Part shown: positions 54,861 to 64,000 of the stretch, piece after piece
How the letters are laid out: each line of letters opens with the position of its first letter
How positions within the stretch are numbered: the first letter of the stretch is position 1
DNA from: Dillenia suffruticosa
Taxonomy: Eukaryota > Streptophyta > Magnoliopsida > Dilleniales > Dilleniaceae
Direction: 5' to 3'
Assembly (NCBI GenBank): GCA_033439265.1
Contig: JAVTVX010000011.1
Location: 10,540,590-10,604,589 of the forward strand
Length of the DNA stretch: 64,000 nt
The notes under the pieces: model-generated
What the model was told of the DNA's origin: nothing
What the model saw: only the letters and a program-made list of their open reading frames with translations
Database searches by the model: none
Position numbers and translations under genes: made by a program

Positions 54861-57835
54861 TGTAAGGTCCCATTTCGAGAAAATATTAAAACATACATTT
54901 GCATTTATTTTTTATTGAACACACTGTATTGTAATAAAATTCATTGATTTCTTTTTATTTGCAATACATGTTTCGATTTTTATATTTATGGTTTTAAGTA
55001 GAGGTTGAATATATTAAAATTAATATAAACTAGTGTGATATATTGATTAATGAGAGTAGTCAGAATAAGCTAAAAATAGAAGCAAATTAGGGTTTTTATG
55101 TGAGACCAACCAAAGGAATAAAAATAAATAATAAAAATGAAAATGAAAATGAATTTAAAAAGAAAAAAAAGAGGACACCATAGCATATCATCACCTACCA
55201 TATGATATTCTTATTTTTGACACCTCACTATATCTAGGGGACTCACAATCAACTTAGAATTGAAATGAGAGAGGGAGAGAAGGAGGTTTTTCATTCTTGA
55301 ATACTATTCACGTTTTCCTATTCCTCCTTCCAAAAATCAAAGTCTAACCCCATGAAAGGTATCCTTTAAGTTTAAATTAACCACCTTTATCCATATACAT
55401 GTTAACCCTAATCTTTTGGAAAAAAAAAAACTATAGGAAATATAAAGAACAACAAAGAAATTCAAAAAAGTTTGAGAGGAAAGGAAGAAAATTCGAAAGA
55501 AAATTGCAAGTTTGAGATAAGTACTATAATTGTATTTGTTTCTTTGATACCTAATAGTCATGTTTAATATGTTTTCACATTGATTGTGGTATTAAAATAG
55601 GGATGAAATGAAAAAAAAAAAAGAAAATCTCACATTGGAATATCAAAAGATGGAAGAAACATTCTAGACAATTTGACCCTGATTTAGTTTTTAGTTCATA
55701 ACATTTTCTGTACAATTCCAAATTGAATATGGTTATTTTCTAATAAAACTAGACCTCCATAACTTTAAAATGTCATATGATTCGAAAAATTTTCTAGATA
55801 ATTGAATTTTTGAAATAGTATGAATTTTGTAGAAATACTACCATGTTTCACAATATGACCATACTCTATTCCTTATTTAATATCTTTTTCCACACAACTG
55901 TAAAACAAATGAGATTTTATTTTGAAAAATTAGACTTCCATAGTTTCAAAATGATATATACTTTGTTAGAGTTTCTTCGATACCTAATAGCTATGTTTAA
56001 TATGTTTTCACATTGGTTGTAGTATTAAAATATGGATGAAATGAAAAAAAAAAGGAAAATCTCACATTGGACGTCAAAAGATGGAAGAAAATCATAATTT
56101 AACATTTTGAATAGTCTGACCTTGATTTAGTTTTTAGTTCATAACATTTTCTACACAACTCTAAATTGAATATGCTTTTCTTTGATAAAACTAGATTTCC
56201 ATAATTTTAAAATGGCATATGATTTGAAAACTTTTGTGAAAAATTGAATTTTTGGTGAATTTTTGAAATAATAACATTTTTGTAGAAAAACTATCATGTT
56301 TCACAACATGTCCATACTTTATTTTTTATTCAATATTTTTTTCTACACAATTGCAAATCAAATGAGGTTTTATTTTGAAAAGCTAGACTTTCATAATTTC
56401 AAAATGACATTTACTTTGTTAGAGTTTTATTGAGAAATAATTTTTTGATAAATTTTTAAACTAACATATTTCTATAGAAAAACTATCATGTTTTTGTCTG
56501 TTTCTATGCTAAACTTTGTTTCAATTGTTAGTTGCCTTTTAGGCTAAATTAGGCTAATTTTTGAACACAAATAGCCATGCGTCTTTCTTTAAATGGCCAC
56601 TGGAATCATTGCAATTCGATTTGTATAGAGAAATTATGTTAATTTTTCTATGACTGTGCAAATTGTATTGTGAATTTTGAGTTGAAATATTGTTTGATGT
56701 GAATTTCTCTGTACAATTAAAATTGACAGTTTTATCAAAATTTGTTTGTATTAGAAAGTTATTAAAATAGCTCATTAAAGTATTATGAGTTAGTTGACTA
56801 TAGGGATTACATATTCGTGATATTTGGTTATGAACCCTGTCAATCCTTGTGATAAATTGGAACCTTTATGATCATTATTTCATGTGAATATAAAGTAATA
56901 TAAAGAGAAAGTGATAGTATGATAATTTTTTCGAAAGCTTGGCAAAGCTTGTGGATGAAGTTTAAGGAGTACAGTTGTATATGGAGTTTCGAAAGTTTTA
57001 TGAAATCTGCAACGCAACTTGAGAAATTATGAATTTATCTCCTCCCTATGAAGGTGGAATTAGAAACAGGTAAAGTATTTGAGATGTTTAACCAAAAAAA
57101 AATCTAAATTTCATTTAGGAATACTAGATTTTGGCTTACTCTTCCATACCCTCATATACTAACTTGGTTCGACATTCTATTCTTTTATGCAAATATCAAT
57201 TTCAATTTAGAACAACAAAGATAGAGAATGATAATGAATCTAAAATAGTAATTTTTCGTATTTCTTTGGAATTGTTTGAGATAATGTGTATCTCTTCTGT
57301 ATTCTTCGATATCACGCTATTTGCATGTTGATATTGATATTTTTATGACTGCTTACTTGTTATGCAAGCTATTGGTTCCCCCTATACTTGTTCAGTTTAT
57401 AATGACCCTGATATCTTTATTTTCAGGTGTCAGGGAGACGAGACGAAATCATAGGGTAGAGGCCTTTGAGTTAAGATATTTTAATCTTTACTCTTTTCCG
57501 ACCCACTTATATTGTTAAGGTATATTGTTTTTGTATTTTTCTTAGATTTGTATGAGTTATTTATTTTATGTAAACGAATAGTTGAAAACTAAGGAGAGTC
57601 TTATATATATAGTATTGTTCATGTTGTGACTATATATCATGGTATATTATTGGATGGTCGGGAGAGTTATTAATATTTGTTTATTTGATATTAGAAGTGT
57701 TCTTTTTATTTTATCAGGTTTTATATTAATTCCATATCGTTAAAAAGTCAATTAAGTAGGGGAGATTTGTCATTATTTTATTTGGAAAGAATATGTAACT
57801 TATTTTTTTAATATAAATCTCATTTCGTGTTATCA
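54861..57835 (+). repeat. 3' LTR of gypsy element 3 (2.98 kb, with internal duplication)
   Basis: It starts TGTAAGGTCCC right after a purine-rich tract and parallels the 5' LTR to GTTATCA. It is longer than the 5' copy because it carries a tandem duplication of about 433 bp (55546-55978 and 55979 to about 56428), both starting GATACCTAATAG. Confidence 0.9.
55546..56428. repeat. Tandem duplication, about 433-450 bp, within the element 3 3' LTR
   Basis: Both copies contain GATACCTAATAG, GTTTAATATGTTTTCACATTG, GGATGAAATGAAAAAAAAAA and TTCATAACATTTTCT. Each is followed by CTTTGTTAGAGTTT. Confidence 0.9.
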
Positions 57836-58068
57836 CACACAGAGGGTACCGAAACCTTTACATTTACTTCACAGTACATGTATCATTTTTCCTCTAGATA
57901 CATGTAGGTGTGGCATTTTACCTCTCGACAGAATTTTGATTTGCACCTTACATCTTACGTCTTGGTTAAGTGATCAGAGTAATTGTATCAACATCCATTT
58001 TTCTCTCGGTACTTGAAGTCATGGAGAATTGAACCTTTTGCACTTGCAATTTCCTCTCGACACTTGCG

Positions 58069-58132
58069 TAGATTTGAATCTTAGCCTACCGAGTCTTCAA
58101 AAATCTCTTCACCACTAAGCCACTCAAACCCT
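58069..58132 (-). other. tRNA-like box A / box B pair (possible SINE head)
   Basis: On the minus strand GAGTGGCTTAGTGGTGAAG resembles box A and AGATTCAAATCTA resembles box B, with tRNA-like spacing. No poly-A tail was seen, so this may be a SINE scrap or chance. Confidence 0.35.
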
Positions 58133-59265
58133 TTAATCATGAAATACACAATTTATTTTATATTTCATATTTTTGCACATTCCACATTTTTAATTTATTT
58201 TTCATAAATCCTAACTTTCTATGCTCATCTTCAGACACATTTCTCTTGATAAAACATAACTTTAAGTACTTAAATTTATAAAGTTGACATTCCCAATAAC
58301 CCAAAAAGAATATATTAGACATTTGTACAATTTAAAAGTGTAAGAGGTTATCAAACAAATATTGAAAATGAGTTTGAATATAAAAGGAGAAATAAGACTC
58401 TAAATCCATGAGGCCGAAGAGTTTCACTCCACTTTCTAGAATATTTTTCTCTTCTCTCCCAAACTCACCATTGATCTCTTTCTCTTCCAAAATCCAATCG
58501 ATATACCATCAAAATTCAAGATCAAAGATTCAAAAGTACACATCAAAATCCTAAAAATTAAATTTTAGTCTTGATTTTGAGAAATATTTGAGAATATAGA
58601 GTGTCACAAAAAGAGAAGAATAAATGGTTTTGGTGTAATCCAATCCAAAAAGACTCTTTACAGACAAAATTGAAGTATTATAAACTTCCTATCCCAGTCT
58701 TTAATTTGCCTAACTATTTGACAACTTAGACTTGGAAGATTTAAAATCATATTTAGTGAGAGAAAAATAGGTATTGGATGTTAGGATTTTTGAATTGACT
58801 TGGATAGATTAATATTGATGATTGTGGTTATTTGATGATATTCCATCGGGTTGAACAAAGCTGATCGAGGCAGGATCTTTGTTGTGGATAAGTCTGAGAG
58901 TAACTACTCTCCCTAATACTACGAGTAAATAAATTGTTGTGTTTATGAATGAGATATATTTTTATTGGTTTTTTTGCAAATGATTTTATTAAATTTTAAT
59001 TTATATAATATTTTGTGAATATGGAATGTCTTTTGAAAATATTTTGATTTGAGTTATGAAATCTATACGTTTGCAAATTCATATTGTGCCATGTTAAATT
59101 TCTTAATTGATATTGTTGTTGAACTCATGGATTGAGAAATTTTGTTGATTTTTTTCATGGCATATATTATGATATTTTTGTTAAATGGTTCATGCTTGAG
59201 GTGTGGCACACATGTATATGTGATAACTAGTCTGAGGTTCCATGAACCGATTTGATGGGGTGGCA

Positions 59266-59339
59266 TGGAAAATTTGTTAGACTTGTGGGGGTAGACATGG
59301 TATGGAAAATTTGTTAGACTTGTGGGGGTAGACATGATA
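59266..59339. repeat. Tandem repeat 2 x 37 bp
   Basis: TGGAAAATTTGTTAGACTTG begins each copy (59266 and 59303), and both continue with TGGGGGTAGACATG. Confidence 0.95.
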
Positions 59340-60151
59340 AAGAGATGCCCCCAACTCCCTGTCAGGCTAACTTGGTTGCACTATCTTAGAGGTTTCGAGC
59401 TAACTTCAAGGTTGTGGTTGATGTTTATGATTGACAATGATTGAACACTTCTTGGTAGTTTCACCATTGGTTGGGGTCAAGCCTTTGGTGGAAGGATTTT
59501 GAGTCAAACTCCTTGGTTTTAGAAACAATTGCATGTTATTTATAGTGAATATTTATTATGTTTCATCAAAATTTTGACATTCATTGAGAAATGCAAAGAT
59601 GATTTAATGATATTTTTGTTGAATCAAAATATGATTTTGAAAGTATTGTTTAATATTCCCATACTCACCGCTTATTTGCTTATAGAACTATGTCATTGCA
59701 CTTCATTTACCAAGTATTTTATACTCATCCCTTCATTTTTTTACTCTTTCAAAGGAAGAGTAGAGGTAGAAACCACTTCACCACCAGGCAGATCCAGTCG
59801 AGAAGAAAGCCTTCCTGGATCAACTATTGGTATCGGTCTTTCCTAATTGTGGATTTTGGAGGCATATAGACGGATCCATTAGATGGCATTTTAGAGTTGA
59901 AACTCTTTATGTAATATATTTTATTATGTGTATTTTTTAAAGTTGGAATTTATATTTTGCAAATTATATTTTGAAATGTTAAACATTTATGTGTACTTTA
60001 CATAATGTTTTGGATTTTAATATTTTGTGTGTTAGAATTTTGGAAACAATATCCTCATAGACTTGCATTATCTTGATGTACATGCTGATGATTGTACATA
60101 CTTCTAAATCATGCGCAGTTGTCGCGTGCTCAAAGCCGAGGGTAGGGGTGT

Positions 60152-61557
60152 GATAGTTAATCACCACTTGAGTAAAGTTCTATTCCAGAATAAGGATGGT
60201 GCAATTCAGCCCTTTCTTCCTCTGATAGCAGAACACAAATTAAGATTAGTGATTTGAGAGTCTAATTACTAAATCTTCATTTACTTGTTTAATTCCTAAT
60301 TCTATTCCTTTTTCTAATACAAAGTTAATGAAAGAACAACAATGACTAGTAAGCATTAGATGTAAACAACAGAACAAAAGGGTACAAAAAGTATGAATCA
60401 ATAGATTTCATCGAAATGGACTCATGTATCATCAGCTATCTGCTTCATGCATTGCAAACTATTTATATATACATTATGTATTGTGTTTATGTTTTATAAA
60501 GGAACATGCTCATCTCGTTGACAACATAACTAATACTTGCTTTTTGATAGCTTCTTCTGTCATATTTTTCTTATATTGTGATCTGATCTCGAAAAGTTTT
60601 ATGTTATCTAGTTTGTTTAGTTGTTCTTGTTCTTGTTGGTGTTGCTGTGTGTGTGTGTTTTGGGTGGTTTGAGGATGCCGCACGGCTTCTCGTTGTGTTC
60701 TGATCTCAAAGGGACTTATATTGTCCAATTTGTTTAGTTGTTCATATTGTTGATAATTATGGTTATTGTGTTGATGCTGGCACACCGGGAGGGCAATATA
60801 TGTTTATGTATCTATATGTATATGTATCTATATATATATGGAGTTTTGTTATGATCATTTATCAATCTTTGTTGCATACCATGAGTAGCGACTTTAGGGG
60901 AGACTATGTTCTTAGAAAAATATGTTAGAGAAATAAATGTTTTAAATTTTCTATTATTTCTTCTTCTGTATTATCATAACGATTCTTATGGTTATTATTT
61001 TGAGTCCTGTGTGTTATATTGTATTTAATTTGATTTCAATATGACTTATATTTTTTTATTAGGATGGGTGATACGTGGATAAGGGGTGTTCGCAATATTT
61101 CAATAAAATCCATGGTTGATTGCTTTGAAGTGCTGAAATTTGGTTATCACACAATGAGAAGAGACTATTTTTGATCACTTTCAGTTTCCCGTGTATCAAC
61201 TCAGCGGTTCGATTTGCATTATTCTAGTGAAGAGGATATTTGTACAACTAGCTTTTTAGTTGAGATGTCAAATATATATATTTTGTTTAAAGAGGAAAAA
61301 GCTGAAAAAAAGGAAAACAATCGAAGGACTTTTGGTCATATAAAATTTGACATATGGCATTATGCCTTGTATTATAGAATTAGATTTACAATGTCGAAAG
61401 GCTGAATAAGAAAGACAACATGAAGAAAGAGACTTCTTATGCCAATGCTAATTGAACATAATTTTCTTTAGACAGTCACGCTGGGGACCTTGCATGATCC
61501 GCGGCCTGCAAAAGCAATAATTCAATCAAAAAAGACTCTTGATATACTTACATGTCA
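60152..61557. other. Spacer between the retrotransposon complex and the glucanase gene
   Basis: No functional gene recognised. It holds a duplicated motif (60574-60780, separate entry), a TATG/TATC-rich microsatellite (60800-60838), and short unassigned + open frames. The frame at 61063 (MGDTWIRGVRNISIKSM) is only 37 codons and unrecognised. Confidence 0.4.
60574..60780 (-). repeat. Imperfect direct repeat, period about 118 bp, in phase on the minus strand
   Basis: TTGTGATCTGATCTCGAAAAG...TTTGTTTAGTTGTTC and TTGTGTTCTGATCTCAAAGGG...TTTGTTTAGTTGTTC are diverged copies. Translated on the minus strand both give EQLNKLDNI-x-x-FEIR-(T/S)-Q in one frame (60510-60785). That frame begins with GTG and has no ATG upstream of the repeats, so it is not claimed as a gene. 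Confidence 0.7.
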
Positions 61558-63235
61558 TCAAATATTCCCAAACCCCCCCCCCAACACACACATAAAAAGC
61601 AATAACAAAAAACGAAACTTTAGCTGCTCACTAATGCGAAACTTACTTGGATCTGTAGTTGTTTGAACTGCAAGTCCACCAAAGTAGCAAGTGGCACCTT
61701 GATTCCTCTGCCGTGACCAATATGAGCTAAAGGCATAACTCGCATGCCACGGAAGCCAAACCGGTTCATAGCATGCTTTGCCAGGTGCAAGGGCATCGCA
61801 AGTTCCGTTCCCCTGACCGCAAGCATATGATAAAGCCTCTTGCAACAATGTCACATTCGCATCCCTCACTGCCACACACCATATCTTTCCTCTGTATGGT
61901 TCATTGTTTCTAGGCAATGGTAGCTTCTCATAATCACCTAAATCCCTTTTTCCACTCAAATCAATCCCATAAACCGGAGTTCCTTGTGCGTGGAACAATC
62001 CCCAATGGCGCTCAGTCCCAGGCCCACTTTTTTGATTTTCGTCATACAAGGAAAAGATGAAAGTTGGTATTTCTGTACCAGGTCTAGATGGTGTGCCAGA
62101 AGGCGGCTCTGCTGTTATTTTCTTCACAAGATTTCTATTGTAAGTTGCAGCATTGTAGACATTCGCCCCATGTTGATCTATATCACCCTCATGAGGCCAA
62201 CCCGTCTCGGAAATCGCAATCCTAATATAGGGAAAACCGAGCTTCTCCATTGCAAAATATATAGAATCAAGCATTTGGTCTAATAGGTTGGTGTATACTA
62301 AACCACTTCCGGGGTCCTTGTAGGAAGCATTACCTTCAAACAATGCATAGTCAATACCAATACTTCTTGAATTTTCTGACCATGGAAAATAAGGGTACAC
62401 ATCGATGAAAAAGTATGATCTGGTTCGGTTTAAAAAATGTAGCAATGGCAAAATCACATGTTTAATGATATCAGAGCAGAAGGTGCCGTTTGAAGGTGGA
62501 AATGCCGTTTCAAGCACATCCATGGCAAATGGTGTTCCGATTTTGATGTTTTGTATATAATTCTTGTTGAGAGAATTTTTTATATTCTGCATTGCAGGCA
62601 CAAGATTGTACCAAATTTCATGGTCTCTTCTAGTGTTGTAGCTTAGGACTTCATTTCCTACAAGAAGGTAACGAATCAAGGTTTGAGGATGGTATGGACA
62701 GACATTTTCGCGTACCCATTTGTCTGCAGAGGCTTGGCTTGAAGCAATTTCATTGATTTGTTGATTGGAGACCATGATGGCTACACGGATTTTTGTTCCT
62801 GCAAGTAGTTTGAGAATTTCTGGGTTGGCATCATAGAGCTTCACTCGACCGGCTTTTGTGGATTTGATGAGCTCAATGGATTGGTAAGGTGACAGCAAGT
62901 TGTTTCCAACCCGTCCATAGTTCACTCCTATCCTATTTGAGATGCTTTCAACTGCATCTGTAGAATCCGGAGAAACCAAACAAAAAAGGGAAAAATATGA
63001 GAAAAAAGAGATATTTATATTATTTTTTGTCTATATATGTCAAAATTATATTGACTGTCGTACATCTGACTCTATAAAAAAGAATACAAAAATCAACACA
63101 AATTCCATGCCACAATTTTTCATGAAAAATGGAATTTTCAAAAAAATATTAAAAAAAGAAAAGTGAATGAATGCTGTTTTATTAGAACTTACTGCAGTGA
63201 AGGAAAATGAAGAGAATTGAGGCAAAAATAGACAT
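61558..63235 (-). CDS. Glucan endo-1,3-beta-glucosidase (GH17) with C-terminal X8/CBM43-like module
   Basis: A secreted beta-1,3-glucanase that would cleave 1,3-beta-D-glucan (callose) in the cell wall or at plasmodesmata. Two exons (63193-63235 and 61558-62957; 235-bp intron with a GTAAGT donor and CTACAG acceptor) give 480 residues. Residues 1 to about 18 (SIFASILFIFLHC) are a signal peptide. The GH17 barrel starts IGVNYGRVGNNL; the acid/base Glu is E117 in LLVGNEVLS and the nucleophile E265 in ISETGWP. The X8 module starts IWCVAV at about residue 373 and includes YACGQG and HASYAFSSYW. Five of the usual six Cys are visible; the last (normally after the TTTDPS stretch) is absent. The C-terminus (FRFLLLLFMCVLGGGF) is hydrophobic, compatible with a GPI-anchor signal. 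The exon structure (a tiny first exon holding the signal peptide) is typical of the family. The frame is fully open. Confidence 0.95.
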
Positions 63236-63922
63236 GTTAGTTTGGTATCTTGCTTTAGCTTTGTCATGAACAATGAGAGAGGTTTTGAAGTGCTCTTAAA
63301 GAGAAGAGAATAAGCATGGAAAGAAATAAAGGTCATGCAAGAAATGAATGGCATTTGGAGCTAGTAAATGAGTGTGTAGAAAGATCGTGCGTAAGAAAAC
63401 TGAAATATGTGTTGTTGAACAACTTTGTGACTTGCAAAGTTGAATTCAATGTTGGGGGTGAAAATGATCTTTTTCATACAGAATGCAAGAGCTCTTTCGT
63501 TTTCCTTGATTTGGCAGAAGAAGCCATATAATACCAGATAAATATGATAAGAGTTTTAACTAAAGGAAATGTGAAATAAGTGTAGAAAAAGTTGAGTGTA
63601 GCAATTGAAAAAAAAAATATTAGATTTTATGGCTAAAATTAATTCAAATTTCTCATGGTTAGATGTGCTTGGTTTCAACGGTCTATTTTTTGTAGTAATT
63701 AATAAAAAAAAGTAACGGATTAATCTTGAAAAAAAAAAGATTTACATGTTTCGTTTGAAAAATAGACCAGATTGAGAGCTTAAAGATGGCCCGGGAGAAA
63801 GGTATTAGAGGACTCAGCTTGAAAGGGATGGGCCTAAGAGAAGTCTAATACAAAATGAGGATGGCGGTGGCCCTAATACCTAATGTAAAAACAGGGCCTA
63901 ATCCAGTAAATTGCTTTGGTCT

Positions 63923-63953
<31 letters not shown>

Positions 63954-64000
63954 GTTTCTTGCTGGTAGTTATGCTCATGTTAGTCACCAATATAAGCTAT
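63236..64000. other. Upstream region of the glucanase gene
   Basis: Promoter side of the gene. No confident TATA box was identified on the minus strand. A poly-T stretch lies at about 63927-63957. The + open frame 63316-63531 has no recognisable motif. Confidence 0.4.

Larger units (their letters stand above)
47196..57835 (+). mobile_element. Ty3/gypsy retrotransposon (element 3), nearly full length
   Basis: Parts: 5' LTR from 47196, primer-binding site 49947-49959, gag, protease, RT, RNase H, integrase, polypurine tract 54850-54860, 3' LTR from 54861. The two LTRs start TGTAAGGT(T/C)CCATTTC and run parallel for over 2.5 kb. All frames carry stops, and the RT has a 148-bp duplication. No clear 5-bp duplication was found (flanks TCTAC and CACAC), so the 3' LTR end may be eroded. 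Confidence 0.92.
40440..60151 (+). mobile_element. Ty3/gypsy retrotransposon (element 2), 5'-truncated, hosting a solo LTR and gypsy element 3
   Basis: Own parts are the protease region (40500-41200), RT (41230-41731 and 44474-45000), RNase H (45000-45290), integrase (45560-46600) and 3' LTR (46859-47195 continuing 57836 to about 60151). The RT is split by a 2.74-kb solo LTR and the 3' LTR by element 3. Gag and 5' LTR are missing. It is inactive because of many stops. The right-hand continuation of the LTR is inferred from a shared repeated word (TTTxTCTCTCGAxxCATG at 47174-47190 and TTTCCTCTCGACACTTG near 58050). Confidence 0.75.
57836..60151 (+). repeat. Probable continuation of the element 2 3' LTR
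   Basis: It contains features of a long gypsy LTR: promoter-like AATATAAAAGGAGAAATAAG (58376-58395), CATACTCACC and ATACTCATCCC words (59660, 59720), and an end GTAGGGGTGTGATA (60140-60153) close to the GGGGCGTGACA end of the solo LTR. A 2 x 37 bp tandem repeat lies inside. The assignment is by inference. Confidence 0.5.

Noticed and set aside
61063..61176. Short + frame MGDTWIRGVRNISIKSM and following
   Set aside because: Only about 37 codons, no recognised domain, no splice context that could be supported by eye.
62958..62979. Continuous start of the glucanase upstream of AVESISNR
   Set aside because: The frame begins at TTG and lies in the intron; a CTACAG acceptor at 62958 and a separate signal-peptide exon at 63193-63235 explain the gene better.
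1..64000. A novel multi-gene defence or biosynthetic system
   Set aside because: Only two host genes are visible and both belong to well-known families; all other coding sequence belongs to decayed retrotransposons.

Overview
The window is nuclear DNA of a flowering plant, most likely a eudicot. It is AT-rich, carries GT-AG introns and plant-type retrotransposons, and has two plant genes, both on the minus strand. One is a plastid acyl-ACP synthetase / acyl-activating enzyme of the AAE15/AAE16 type. The other is a GH17 beta-1,3-glucanase with an X8 (CBM43) module.

The acyl-activating enzyme gene occupies about 37.5 kb (2006-39499). Ten exons could be read, giving 456 codons in one uninterrupted frame with canonical GT/AG borders at every junction in the window. 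The first exon is a plastid-targeting leader at 39341-39499. The last one visible ends at 2006, in front of the Gly-rich block of the family, so roughly the last third of the protein lies off the left edge or beyond a further long intron. Introns carry almost all of the length: intron 1 is 8.4 kb and intron 6 is 19.1 kb.

Intron 6 (4332-23439) is a stack of nested mobile elements. A degenerate Ty3/gypsy element on the + strand (about 6020-18850) has a copia LTR-gag fragment inside its reverse transcriptase (9532-10596). Its 3' LTR is split by an RTE-type LINE (A), which is itself split by a second RTE LINE (B). Target-site duplications confirm both LINE insertions. Further right are a scrambled gypsy gag/LTR remnant (19.2-20.1 kb) and a third 5'-truncated RTE LINE (C, 21290-22831). 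Other introns hold a tRNA-derived SINE, an L1-type ORF1/endonuclease fragment, a copia-type LTR with primer-binding site, an L1 reverse transcriptase fragment and a 2 x 248 bp tandem duplication.

Upstream of the gene, 40.4-60.15 kb is a second retrotransposon complex. A 5'-truncated gypsy element (element 2) has a 2.74-kb solo LTR with a TGATA duplication inside its RT, and a second, nearly full-length gypsy element (element 3, LTRs about 2.6-3.0 kb, perfect tRNA-Met primer-binding site) inside its 3' LTR. All their reading frames are broken by stops and frameshifts.

The glucanase gene (61558-63235) has two exons and ends the window. No tRNA, rRNA, CRISPR, operon or other prokaryotic feature was seen, and nothing supports a novel multi-gene system. 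The interest lies in the insertion stratigraphy and in a gene that has kept an open frame across very large TE-filled introns.
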